From Flavobacterium quisquiliarum (GTDB lineage: Bacteria; Bacteroidota; Bacteroidia; Flavobacteriales; Flavobacteriaceae), in NCBI RefSeq assembly GCF_019308285.1, contig NZ_WWEM01000037.1, forward strand, positions 62,001 to 126,000: 64,000 bases of DNA. The letters are read 5' to 3'. Shown in pieces: positions 42,112 to 50,609 of the stretch. A program made the position numbers and the translations under genes. Within the stretch, counting starts at the first letter, position 1; the number at the start of each line of letters is the position of its first letter. The notes under the pieces were generated by a model. It searched no databases, was not told the DNA's origin, and saw only the letters and a program-made list of their open reading frames with translations.

Positions 42112-42732
42112 ATGGAATTTTCATCAAAACTAATTGAAAAAGCGGTCAACGAGATGTCGCAGTTACCAGGTATTGGAAAGCGTACGGCACTTCGTTTGGT
42201 TCTTCATTTATTGAAACAGCCAAAGGAACAAACTTCTTTTTTATCACAGGCATTGTTGAATATGCGTGAAGATATTAAGTTTTGTGAAAGCTGTCATAAT
42301 ATTTCGGATACCAAAATCTGTGAGATATGTGCCAATGCTCTCAGAAATCATGAGACTATATGCGTAGTCGAAGATATTCGTGATGTAATGGCAATCGAAA
42401 ATACGGGACAATTTAAAGGTATTTATCATGTTCTTGGTGGGAAAATTTCGCCAATTGAAGGAGTTGGGCCAAATCAGTTGAATATTTCGAGTTTAGTAGA
42501 AAAAGCTAAATCAGGTAAAGTAACTGAAATTATTTTTGCTTTAAGCTCGACTATGGAAGGTGATACAACCAATTTTTACATTTATAAACAAATTGCTGAT
42601 TTACAGATTGTAGTTTCAACAATTGCAAGAGGAATATCTGTTGGAGATGAATTAGAATATGCTGACGAAATAACATTAGGCAGGAGTATTCTACATAGAG
42701 TTCCTTTTGAAAAAACTTTTAAAAATAATTAA
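42112..42732 (+). CDS. recR: Recombination protein RecR
   Basis: A 206-residue protein that works with RecF and RecO to load RecA on gapped DNA. The parts are a helix-hairpin-helix (QLPGIGKRTALRLVLHL), a zinc finger with C58, C61, C70 and C73 (CESC, CEIC), a Toprim domain (CVVEDIRDVMAIENTGQFKGIYHVLGG, EIIFALSSTMEGDTTNFYI) and a C-terminal helix with IARGISVGDELEYADEITL. The start at 42112 (MEFSSKLIEKAVNEMS) gives the usual length; the frame from 42052 would include the promoter element. Confidence 0.94.
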   Translation: MEFSSKLIEKAVNEMSQLPGIGKRTALRLVLHLLKQPKEQTSFLSQALLNMREDIKFCESCHNISDTKICEICANALRNHETICVVEDIRDVMAIENTGQFKGIYHVLGGKISPIEGVGPNQLNISSLVEKAKSGKVTEIIFALSSTMEGDTTNFYIYKQIADLQIVVSTIARGISVGDELEYADEITLGRSILHRVPFEKTFKNN

Positions 42733-42759
42733 CTAAACCCCAAATAATAGTTAGTTTTT
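42730..42759 (+). terminator. Weak possible terminator after recR
   Basis: TAACTA (42730-42735, overlapping the recR stop) pairs with TAGTTA (42748-42753), followed by GTTTTT. The stem is only 6 bases and A/T rich. Confidence 0.3.
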
Positions 42760-42779
42760 CTAGACATCAGAGGAAAAGC

Positions 42780-42787
42780 TATATTTG
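42780..42787 (+). promoter_or_regulatory. -7 promoter element of the polysaccharide locus
   Basis: TATATTTG fits TAnnTTTG; predicted start near 42793, about 11 bases before the first gene of the locus at 42804. No -33 TTG at the right distance. Confidence 0.5.
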
Positions 42788-42803
42788 CGCTAAAATTAAA
42801 CTA

Positions 42804-43598
42804 ATGACACAAAAAAGCTTTTATCTATTCTTATTAATTTCGGTATTACTTACTTCATGTATTCCGATAAAAGATTTAGTTTATCTTCAGGATAAGAGTA
42901 CTTCGAGCGAACAAAATACAATTTCAGCGGTAGAATCTAAACCATATAGATTACAGGTTAATGATGTTTTAAGTATTAATATGAAAGCAATTGATCCAAA
43001 ATTGGTTTCTATTTTTAATACAAGTAATGCTGAGAATAATCAAGCTTTAAGATCAGAGGCTTCATTATATTTTGATGGTTTTAAAGTTGATGATCATGGA
43101 AATATTCGAATGCCTATTTTGGGAGAATTAAATGTTATAGGATACACACTTGAAGAAGTTCGGGTGAAAATTGAAAAAAAATTATTAGAGGAGTATTTTA
43201 AGAGTGAGGCTAATATTTTTGTTACAGTAAAATTAGCTGGGTTTAGATATACTATTAATGGAGAAGTAGGAAGTACTGGTACGAAAACTTTGTTTAAAGA
43301 TAGTGTCACGATTTTAGAAGCAATTGCAAATGCTGGAGATATTACTACGGTTGGAAATAGAAAAGCTGTAACGGTAATTCGGCAGGCTCCCACTGGAGTT
43401 CAGATGAATGATATAGACCTAACAGATGTAAATGTGATGAAGTCTCCTTATTATTATTTACAGCCGAATGATTATATTTATGTAAAGCCTTTAAGGCAGA
43501 AAACATGGGGAACTGGTCAGACAGGAATACAATCTATAGGGACTATTATCACACTGCTGTCATTAGCAACAACAGTTTACCTTATTATAAAAAATTAA
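42804..43598 (+). CDS. Wza-like polysaccharide export lipoprotein
   Basis: A 264-residue outer-membrane export protein. The signal ends in the lipobox LLTSC (Cys 19). The Poly_export (PES) domain follows at about 45-135 (YRLQVNDVLSINMKAID, IRMPILGELNVIGYTLEEVR), then an SLBB domain at about 140-225 (FRYTINGEVGSTGTKTLF to PNDYIYVKPL). A hydrophobic C-terminal helix (SIGTIITLLSLATTVYLIIKN) could span the outer membrane as in Wza. It should form the exit channel for a capsule or exopolysaccharide and pair with the Wzc kinase encoded 13 bases downstream. Confidence 0.88.
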   Translation: MTQKSFYLFLLISVLLTSCIPIKDLVYLQDKSTSSEQNTISAVESKPYRLQVNDVLSINMKAIDPKLVSIFNTSNAENNQALRSEASLYFDGFKVDDHGNIRMPILGELNVIGYTLEEVRVKIEKKLLEEYFKSEANIFVTVKLAGFRYTINGEVGSTGTKTLFKDSVTILEAIANAGDITTVGNRKAVTVIRQAPTGVQMNDIDLTDVNVMKSPYYYLQPNDYIYVKPLRQKTWGTGQTGIQSIGTIITLLSLATTVYLIIKN

Positions 43599-43611
43599 AA
43601 AGATTTAAAAA

Positions 43612-46059
43612 ATGTTAGATATAAAAGATTTTTCCATTTTTGAAAATCATTCCAATTTTGATTTTAAAGGTTTTCTGTTAAAAATTGCTAGTTATTGGAA
43701 ATGGTTCTTAATCAGTTTAATTATTGCTTTTACTATTGCATATCAGGTAAATATTCGTAAAGAGAAAATTTATGGTATGCAGACTATGGTTTCTATTAAG
43801 GAACAGAGCAATCCATTTTTTACATCTAACACAAGTTTGGTTTTTAACTGGGGAGGAGTGTCGGATCAGGTAAACGGAATTTCAACCATTCTAAAATCAA
43901 GATCTCATAATGAATTGGTAGTAGATAAACTACAATTTTATATTGATTATTTAGAACAAGGAAAATATAATTTAATAGATTCCTATGGAGTTGTCCCTTT
44001 TTATATTGATATTGATAAAACAAAGGGTCAAATAGTTAATACATTGATAAAAATTAAGTTTCTGACTGAAAGTGTATACCAAATTGAAATTCCTTTTGAA
44101 AGCAATTCAGTTTCATTAATTACTTACAACACTAATTCTTACAGCAACACTACTGTACAAATTGGAAATTTTATAAAGAAATTCAAAGTAGGAGAGCTTG
44201 TAAGTCTTCCTTTTTTGAATTGGAAACTTCAAATAAATGATAATCCTGGGTTTTACAAAGGGAAAGAATATTTTGTGAGGTTTAATGATTTTGATGGAAC
44301 TGTTTCAAGATACAGAGGGATAAGTGTAGAAGCTGATAGAGGAAGTGGTTCAATATTAAATTTATCAATGCAGGGAACAAATAAGGCCAGAATGGTTGAT
44401 TATTTAAATTCCACTGTAAAAATGCTTATCAAGATACAATTAGATGGTAAAAATCAGTTTGCAACAAATACTATTCGATTTATTGATAGCACCTTGGTTG
44501 CAATGGAGTCTCAATTAAAGCAGACAGGTAATGAGTTAAAGACTTTTCAAAAAGATAAGAATATTATTCAAATAGAAGATGGAGGTGCTAGAGTTTCGGA
44601 TAAAATAATGAACTTTGATGTTGAAAAAGATCAAGTTACCCGAAAAATTGCTTATTACAATTCATTAAAATCATATTTAAATAGTAATGGTGATTATTCA
44701 AGGTTACCAGCGCCTTCAGTAGCGGGAATTGAAGACCCTAATATTGTTGCAAATGTTTCAAAATTAATTGCACTTTCTACGCAGAGATCAGAAATGGCTT
44801 ATGCAGTAAAAAGTGAAAAAATATTTAAAGATTTTGACAATCAAATGGAGGCTGTAAAGAACGTTCTTCAAGAGAACATTGCAACAGCAAAATCTTCATT
44901 GTTGTATGATTTGTCTTTGGTAAATGCTAAAATTGGTGAGGCAGAAAGTACAGTTCGTAAACTTCCTTTAGAACAACAAGAATTGTTGAAAATTAAAAGG
45001 AAATATGATTTAAATGATAATATTTACACAGCATTTCTTCAAAAAAGAAATGAAGCAGAAATTGTAAAAGCATCTAATTTATCAGACATTCATTTTATTG
45101 ATCCTGCAAAAGATATAGGAGAAGGTTTAATAGGGCCCAAAACATCTGTTAATTATATTATGGCTCTGTTTTTAGGTACTTTAATACCTCTACTGTTTGT
45201 TTTAGGTATTTTCTTTATTAATAATTCTATTCAAAACGCTGATGATATTAATAAATTAACAAAAATACCATTGCTAGGAGTAATTGGTGTGAATAAAGAT
45301 TCTTTGAATTTAGCAGTGTTTGATAAGCCTAAATCAGCCCTTTCTGAAGCTTTTCGCGGAGTACGATCCTCTCTTCAGTTTTTGTATAAAAAACAACAAG
45401 TCAGTGGTTCTAAAACATTAATGATTACTTCTTCAATTAGTGGTGAAGGGAAAACATTTTGTTCTATAAATATTGCAACTGTTTTTGCTTTAAGTGAAAA
45501 GAAAACAGTAATTGTTGGTTTGGATTTAAGAAAACCAAGACTGGCAGATGAGTTTCAATTAAATACACCTCTAGGAGTTGTTAATTATTTAATTAAACAA
45601 AATAGTTTAGAGGAGATTACCAATTCAACTTCTATTCCAAATTTAGATGTAATTCTTTCTGGGCCAATTCCTCCAAATCCTTCAGAACTTATTTTAAGTG
45701 ATGCTATGAAAGAATTGATTGATGAATTGAAACTTAAATATGATTATATTATATTAGATACGCCTCCAGTTGGTTTGGTTGCAGACTCCCTGGAATTAGT
45801 TCAATTTTCGGACGTTATATTGTATATAGTTAGACAGAACTATACCAAAAAAGATATGATAACGTTGTTAAATAACAGAATAAAACGTGGTGAATTTACT
45901 AATGTCAGCATTGTCTTGAATGGTTATGAAAACAAAGCAAAATATGGCGGAGATTACGGTTATGGATATGGTTATGGTGCTTACGCAAATGGTTATCATG
46001 AAGAAGAAGTAAAGTTAAGTTTCTGGAAGACACTTTTAAATAGATTTAGAAAAAGCTAA
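43612..46059 (+). CDS. Wzc-like polysaccharide co-polymerase and tyrosine autokinase
   Basis: An 815-residue inner-membrane protein. The N-terminal Wzz-like part has a first membrane helix at about 25-45 (WKWFLISLIIAFTIAYQV), a long periplasmic coiled region (about 280-480), and a second membrane helix near 510-535 (MALFLGTLIPLLFVLGIFF). The cytoplasmic BY-kinase domain carries Walker A (ISGEGKT, G611-T615), Walker A' (VIVGLDLRKPR) and Walker B (YIILDTPP). The tail holds a tyrosine cluster (Y778, Y782, Y784, Y786, Y788, Y791, Y795), the expected autophosphorylation site. It controls chain length and export together with the Wza-like protein. Confidence 0.92.
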   Translation: MLDIKDFSIFENHSNFDFKGFLLKIASYWKWFLISLIIAFTIAYQVNIRKEKIYGMQTMVSIKEQSNPFFTSNTSLVFNWGGVSDQVNGISTILKSRSHNELVVDKLQFYIDYLEQGKYNLIDSYGVVPFYIDIDKTKGQIVNTLIKIKFLTESVYQIEIPFESNSVSLITYNTNSYSNTTVQIGNFIKKFKVGELVSLPFLNWKLQINDNPGFYKGKEYFVRFNDFDGTVSRYRGISVEADRGSGSILNLSMQGTNKARMVDYLNSTVKMLIKIQLDGKNQFATNTIRFIDSTLVAMESQLKQTGNELKTFQKDKNIIQIEDGGARVSDKIMNFDVEKDQVTRKIAYYNSLKSYLNSNGDYSRLPAPSVAGIEDPNIVANVSKLIALSTQRSEMAYAVKSEKIFKDFDNQMEAVKNVLQENIATAKSSLLYDLSLVNAKIGEAESTVRKLPLEQQELLKIKRKYDLNDNIYTAFLQKRNEAEIVKASNLSDIHFIDPAKDIGEGLIGPKTSVNYIMALFLGTLIPLLFVLGIFFINNSIQNADDINKLTKIPLLGVIGVNKDSLNLAVFDKPKSALSEAFRGVRSSLQFLYKKQQVSGSKTLMITSSISGEGKTFCSINIATVFALSEKKTVIVGLDLRKPRLADEFQLNTPLGVVNYLIKQNSLEEITNSTSIPNLDVILSGPIPPNPSELILSDAMKELIDELKLKYDYIILDTPPVGLVADSLELVQFSDVILYIVRQNYTKKDMITLLNNRIKRGEFTNVSIVLNGYENKAKYGGDYGYGYGYGAYANGYHEEEVKLSFWKTLLNRFRKS

Positions 46060-46069
46060 TTTTTTGTAA

Positions 46070-47053
46070 ATGGAAAATGCAATAAAAAATACGATTTTAA
46101 TTACTGGTGGAGCTGGATTTATAGGTTCAAATTTGACGGAGTATTTTTTAGGATTAGGATACAAAGTAGTTTGCTTAGATAATTTTTCAACAGGACATCG
46201 TCATAATCTGAATGATTTTTTAAATAATCCCAATTTTAAATTAATTGAAGGCGATATTCGAAATATAGAAGATTGTATTTTGGCTGTTGAAGGAGTAGAT
46301 TATGTTTTGCATCAAGCGGCTTTAGGTTCTGTTCCACGTTCAATAAAAGATCCTATAACGACAAATGATGTAAATGTTTCAGGTTTTTTAAATATGCTTA
46401 CAGTAGCTCGAGATGCAAAAGTAAAACGTTTCGTTTATGCGGCGAGTTCATCTACTTATGGAGATTCGCAAGGATTACCAAAAGTAGAAGAAGTAATTGG
46501 TAAGCCGTTATCACCTTATGCAATTACTAAATATGTTAATGAATTGTATGCTGAAATTTTCAGTAAAACATACGGATTAGAAACAATTGGATTGCGTTAT
46601 TTTAATGTTTTTGGAAGAAAGCAAGATCCAAATGGAGCTTATGCGGCAGTGATTCCAAAATTTGTAAAACAATTCATGAATCATGAGAGCCCTGTAATTA
46701 ATGGAGATGGTAATTATTCTCGTGATTTTACCTATATAGATAATGTAATTCAAATGAATGAATTGGCGATGACTTCTCAAAACCCTGAAGCTATTAATTC
46801 AGTTTATAATACGGCTTTTGGAGATAGAAACACATTGAATGATTTAGTGAAATATTTAAAAGAGTATTTGTCTGAATTTGATCCAGAAATAAAAAATGTG
46901 AACGTTGTATACGGAGAAAATAGAGTAGGTGATATTCCGCATTCATTATCAAGTATAGAAAAAGCAAAATCAATACTAGGCTACAATCCAAAATATTCTT
47001 TACAAGATGGATTGAAAGAAGCTGTTGGATGGTATTGGAATAATTTAAAATAA
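46070..47053 (+). CDS. NAD-dependent sugar epimerase, WbpP/TviC type
   Basis: A 327-residue extended SDR enzyme. NAD-binding GGAGFIGSNL at about residues 14-23; catalytic Ser/Thr in AASSSTYG, Tyr and Lys in SPYAITKYVNELYA. The combination LHQAALGSVPRSIKDP and RYFNVFGRKQDPNGAYAAVIPKF is typical of the UDP-N-acetylglucosamine 4-epimerase group (WbpP, TviC), which makes UDP-GalNAc or acts on the uronic acid form. The TviB/WbpO-type dehydrogenase at 49295 is its usual partner. It lies 10 bases after wzc. Confidence 0.82.
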   Translation: MENAIKNTILITGGAGFIGSNLTEYFLGLGYKVVCLDNFSTGHRHNLNDFLNNPNFKLIEGDIRNIEDCILAVEGVDYVLHQAALGSVPRSIKDPITTNDVNVSGFLNMLTVARDAKVKRFVYAASSSTYGDSQGLPKVEEVIGKPLSPYAITKYVNELYAEIFSKTYGLETIGLRYFNVFGRKQDPNGAYAAVIPKFVKQFMNHESPVINGDGNYSRDFTYIDNVIQMNELAMTSQNPEAINSVYNTAFGDRNTLNDLVKYLKEYLSEFDPEIKNVNVVYGENRVGDIPHSLSSIEKAKSILGYNPKYSLQDGLKEAVGWYWNNLK

Positions 47054-47079
47054 ATTAAGATCAAGATAATAATAGATCA

Positions 47080-48471
47080 ATGAAAATTACAAAAATTTGC
47101 TGCATTGGTGCAGGATACGTTGGAGGACCAACAATGGCAGTTATTGCCCAAAAATGTCCAGATATTCAAGTTACAGTTGTAGATTTAAATGAACAAAGAA
47201 TTGCAGACTGGAATGACCCAAATCCTGATAATATTCCAATCTATGAGCCTGGACTTTCTGAAATTGTAGCAGAAGCAAGAGGAAGAAATTTATTTTTTTC
47301 TACTGATGTTGATAAAGCAATTGATGAAGCAGAAATGATTTTTATCTCAGTAAATACTCCTACAAAAACTTATGGAAAAGGGAGAGGAATGGCTGCTGAT
47401 TTAAAATATATTGAATTGTGTGCAAGACAAATTGCAAGAGTAGCAAAGCAGAATAAAATTGTAGTAGAGAAATCAACTTTACCAGTGAGAACTGCAGAGG
47501 CTATTAAAAGTATATTAGATAATACGGGAAATGGAGTTCAATTCCAAATTTTATCCAACCCTGAATTTTTAGCAGAAGGAACTGCAGTCGCTGATTTACT
47601 GAATCCAGATAGAATATTAATAGGCGGAGACGTTACTGTAGAAGGGCAAGAAGCAATTAATGCGCTAGTAGATGTTTATGCAAATTGGGTAGATAAAGAT
47701 AAAATTTTGACAACCAATGTATGGTCTTCTGAATTGTCTAAACTTACTGCAAACGCTTTTTTAGCACAGCGAATTTCATCAATAAATGCAATGTCTGAAT
47801 TGTGTGAGAAAACTGGTGCAGATGTCAATGAAGTTGCCAGAGCAATTGGAATGGACAGTAGAATTGGTCCAAAATTTTTAAAAGCCTCAGTTGGATTTGG
47901 AGGATCATGTTTTCAAAAAGATATTTTAAATTTAGTCTACATTGCAAAGTCATATGGATTAAATGAAGTAGCAGATTATTGGGAGCAAGTTATTATTATG
48001 AATGATCATCAAAAAAGAAGGTTTTCAAATAAAATTGTTCAAACTTTGTATAATACTGTAGCTGATAAGAAAATTGCATTTTTAGGATGGGCTTTCAAAA
48101 AAGATACAAATGATACTAGAGAGTCAGCCGCAATTTATATTGCAGATGATTTAATTAATGAGCAGGCTAAAATTTCAGTTTATGATCCAAAGGTTTCAAG
48201 AGTTAAAATGCAGGCTGATTTAAATTATTTGGAAACAAGAAGCGAAGAAGGAAATAATGATTCTTTAGATACTTTTAATAATGCTTACGAAGCTTGTAAA
48301 GGAGCACATGCAGTTGCGGTTTTAACCGAGTGGGATGAGTTTAGAACTTATGATTGGCAAAAGATTTACGATTCTATGCATAAACCTGCTTTCATCTTTG
48401 ATGGGAGAAATATCTTGGATTCGAAACATTTAGAGTCAATTGGTTTTGTGTACAATGGTATAGGTTCTTAA
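47080..48471 (+). CDS. ugd: UDP-glucose 6-dehydrogenase (eukaryote-like)
   Basis: A 463-residue enzyme that oxidises UDP-glucose to UDP-glucuronate with two NAD+. NAD-binding GAGYVGGPTMAVIA at residues 9-22; catalytic C277 in GFGGSCFQKDI; Glu and Lys in LSNPEFLAEGTAV and KLTANAFLAQRISSINA. The length and segments such as VDLNEQRIADWN and GRNLFFSTDVDKAI are like animal and plant UGDH, rather than the shorter common bacterial Ugd (about 390-450 residues). This form is frequent in Bacteroidota. It precedes the UpxY gene. Confidence 0.9.
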   Translation: MKITKICCIGAGYVGGPTMAVIAQKCPDIQVTVVDLNEQRIADWNDPNPDNIPIYEPGLSEIVAEARGRNLFFSTDVDKAIDEAEMIFISVNTPTKTYGKGRGMAADLKYIELCARQIARVAKQNKIVVEKSTLPVRTAEAIKSILDNTGNGVQFQILSNPEFLAEGTAVADLLNPDRILIGGDVTVEGQEAINALVDVYANWVDKDKILTTNVWSSELSKLTANAFLAQRISSINAMSELCEKTGADVNEVARAIGMDSRIGPKFLKASVGFGGSCFQKDILNLVYIAKSYGLNEVADYWEQVIIMNDHQKRRFSNKIVQTLYNTVADKKIAFLGWAFKKDTNDTRESAAIYIADDLINEQAKISVYDPKVSRVKMQADLNYLETRSEEGNNDSLDTFNNAYEACKGAHAVAVLTEWDEFRTYDWQKIYDSMHKPAFIFDGRNILDSKHLESIGFVYNGIGS

Positions 48472-48548
48472 GCTGTTTTATATTGGAGTAAAAATGTGAA
48501 AATGAAATAATGTGAAGTAGTAGGTTTTACTTCGTTATAAGTAGAAAG

Positions 48549-49013
48549 ATGAATTGGTACGTGGTTTATACAAAACCGAAATGGGAAAAGAAAGTTGCGG
48601 ATAAACTCAAAGAGCTTGGAATTGAGTGTTATTGTCCTTTGGTCACTCAGGTTAAGCAATGGTCAGACAGAAAGAAAAAGATAGAGGTGCCACTTTTTAA
48701 TTCCTATGTTTTTGTACAATTAACTGATGTTGAAAGAAATTCAGTTTTTCAAGTTGCAGGCGTGGTCAGATATTTGTTTTGGTTAGGTAAACCTGCAATT
48801 GTAAAAGATGAAGAGATTGAAATTATAAAAACAAATCTTAAAGCTCCTAATATAAGTGATGTGACAGTTTCTTCAATTCAAGTTGGTGATAGAATTAAAT
48901 TAGAGTCTGGAGCATTCAGTAACCAAAGTGCAATTGTACGGGAAGTTTCTAATAATTATTACATTTTAGTACTTGAAACTTTGGGATGTGTTTTAAAAAT
49001 AAAATACAAATAA
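48549..49013 (+). CDS. UpxY-type NusG-like transcription antiterminator
   Basis: A 154-residue NusG paralogue. The NGN domain occupies about residues 1-100 (MNWYVVYTKPKWEKKVADKLKELGIECYCPLV, FNSYVFVQLTDVERNSVFQVAGVVRYLFWLGKPA) and a short KOW domain about 105-154 (VGDRIKLESGAFSNQSAIVREV). In Bacteroides UpxY proteins allow RNA polymerase to pass through the leader of their own capsule operon. Here it is the last gene of the first polysaccharide block, followed by a terminator, a promoter and a structured leader, so the second block is a likely target. The 77-base gap before it holds no clear promoter. Confidence 0.85.
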   Translation: MNWYVVYTKPKWEKKVADKLKELGIECYCPLVTQVKQWSDRKKKIEVPLFNSYVFVQLTDVERNSVFQVAGVVRYLFWLGKPAIVKDEEIEIIKTNLKAPNISDVTVSSIQVGDRIKLESGAFSNQSAIVREVSNNYYILVLETLGCVLKIKYK

Positions 49014-49035
49014 CTTCGTTATTAGATAAAAAACA

Positions 49036-49080
49036 ACAGAAGAGAAAGTCTTTTTTAGATTTTTTTCTTCTGTTTTTTTT
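49036..49080 (+). terminator. Intrinsic terminator after the UpxY gene
   Basis: ACAGAAGAGAAA (49036-49047) pairs with 49062-49073 (one G-U pair), with a run of eight T to 49080. It separates the first polysaccharide block from the second. Confidence 0.8.
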
Positions 49081-49172
49081 ATAAAGTAATTATTTACATC
49101 CTGATTAATAAGGTATTGTGCTTGAGTGCTTTTTTATTAATAATTTGTTTTTAAGGATTACGGGAAACCGTA

Positions 49173-49203
49173 TTGAATAACTAGAGTTATTATACTATAT
49201 TTG
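49173..49203 (+). promoter_or_regulatory. Promoter of the second polysaccharide block
   Basis: TTG (49173-49175), 20 bases, then TATATTTG (49196-49203), a complete match. Predicted start near 49208, leaving a leader of about 87 bases. Confidence 0.75.
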
Positions 49204-49216
49204 CCGAAAATGATTA

Positions 49217-49283
49217 ATTTAGGTAGCTGAGACCAGATATTGGGGCTTGGAACGGCGGAGCCGTGAGTTTTAATGACCTAAAT
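49217..49283 (+). ncRNA. Structured 5' leader of the second polysaccharide block
   Basis: ATTTAGGT (49217-49224) pairs with ACCTAAAT (49276-49283) and closes a region containing a perfect short stem ACGGC-GGA-GCCGT (49252-49264) and a weaker arm (AGC 49225-49227 with GCT 49245-49247, enclosing CCA/TGG). The centre is GC-rich, unlike the A/T-rich surroundings. It looks like a three-way junction, such as a riboswitch or antitermination target. I do not recognise a known family. Confidence 0.5.
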
Positions 49284-49294
49284 AAATTAAAAAA

Positions 49295-50584
49295 ATGGAA
49301 TTAAAAAAAAATGTTAAAATTGCGGTTATTGGTCTAGGCTATGTAGGTCTGCCTTTAGCTCGATTATTTGCAACGAAATATTCAGTAGTTGGTTTTGATA
49401 TAAACGAATCAAGAGTCAATTCTTTAAAGTCAGGAACAGACACAACTTTAGAAGTTGAAGATGATGTTTTGCAGCAAGTCTTGGTGAAAAATCCAGATGA
49501 AGAAAAAGGTTTATACTGTACAACTTTGGCAAAAGATATTGAAAATTGTAATTTTTATATAGTTACTGTACCCACACCAGTTGATAGAAACAATAGACCA
49601 GATTTGACGCCTTTGTATAAGTCAAGTGAGACGGTTGGAAAGGTTTTGAAAAAAGGAGATATTGTTGTGTATGAGTCAACGGTATATCCAGGTGTGACAG
49701 AAGAACAGTGTGTGCCTGTATTAGAAAGAGTTTCGGGACTAAAGTTTAATGAGGACTTTTTTGCAGGATATTCTCCAGAAAGAATAAACCCAGGAGACAA
49801 AGAACATACGGTTGAAAAAATATTAAAGGTTACCTCTGGCTCTACTCCAGAAATTGGATTAAAAGTAGATGAATTGTACAAGTCAGTTATTACAGCAGGA
49901 ACGCATTTAGCACCAACAATTAAAGTTGCTGAAGCTGCTAAAGTAATTGAGAATTCACAACGTGATATCAATATTGCTTTTGTAAATGAATTAGCAAAAA
50001 TATTCAATTTAATGAATATTGATACTCAAGAAGTATTGACAGCGGCAGCTACAAAATGGAATTTTCTACCGTTTAAACCAGGACTTGTTGGTGGACATTG
50101 TATTGGTGTCGATCCTTATTATTTAGCACAAAGGGCGCAAGAATTCGGTTATCATCCTGAAATAATTTTAGCGGGAAGACGTTTAAATGACAGCATGGGA
50201 GAATATGTGGCTTCACAAATTGTGAAGTTAATGATCAAAAAAGGAATTTCTGTTAACGGGGCAAATCTCTTAATGCTTGGAATTACTTTTAAAGAAAATT
50301 GCCCTGATGTTAGAAATACTAAGATTGTTGATGTTATAAAAGCTTTAAAAGATTACGGAATAGCAGTTACAATTTTCGATCCCCTAGCAAATAGTGAGGA
50401 AGTTAAGAAAGAATATGAGCTTGAAACTGTTAATGTTTTGCCTAAAGAAAAGTTTGATGCTTTGGTTTTAGGTGTGGCTCATTCAGAGTTTCTCAATATT
50501 GATTTTTTAAGTTTACAAAAAGAAAAAAGTTTAATTTATGATGTAAAAGGAGTTTTAGGATCTTTAGCAGATAATAGGCTTTAA
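49295..50584 (+). CDS. UDP-N-acetylhexosamine 6-dehydrogenase, TviB/WbpO type
   Basis: A 429-residue nucleotide-sugar dehydrogenase. NAD-binding IGLGYVGLPLARLFA at about residues 12-26; YESTVYPGVTEEQCVPVLE and FAGYSPERINPGDKEH in the middle; catalytic C269 in LVGGHCIGVDPYYLA; TFKENCPDVRNTKIVDV near the C-terminus. The SPERINPGD and GHCIGVDPYYL motifs fit the branch that oxidises UDP-GlcNAc or UDP-GalNAc at C6 (TviB, WbpO) rather than UDP-glucose. With the epimerase at 46070 it predicts a UDP-GalNAcA-type precursor. First gene after the structured leader. Confidence 0.85.
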   Translation: MELKKNVKIAVIGLGYVGLPLARLFATKYSVVGFDINESRVNSLKSGTDTTLEVEDDVLQQVLVKNPDEEKGLYCTTLAKDIENCNFYIVTVPTPVDRNNRPDLTPLYKSSETVGKVLKKGDIVVYESTVYPGVTEEQCVPVLERVSGLKFNEDFFAGYSPERINPGDKEHTVEKILKVTSGSTPEIGLKVDELYKSVITAGTHLAPTIKVAEAAKVIENSQRDINIAFVNELAKIFNLMNIDTQEVLTAAATKWNFLPFKPGLVGGHCIGVDPYYLAQRAQEFGYHPEIILAGRRLNDSMGEYVASQIVKLMIKKGISVNGANLLMLGITFKENCPDVRNTKIVDVIKALKDYGIAVTIFDPLANSEEVKKEYELETVNVLPKEKFDALVLGVAHSEFLNIDFLSLQKEKSLIYDVKGVLGSLADNRL

Positions 50585-50609
50585 TATAAAATTTCTTTAT
50601 TTTTAAAAT

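Noticed and set aside
48529..49022. Direct repeat ACTTCGTTAT on both sides of the UpxY gene, possibly marking an inserted element
   Set aside because: Only 10 bases, with no transposase or inverted ends; the flanks include the gene's own stop codon. Not enough to claim mobility.
49555..50007. 150-codon minus-strand frame opposite the TviB-type gene
   Set aside because: Low-complexity Ser/Thr-rich translation, antisense to catalytic segments of a clear enzyme.
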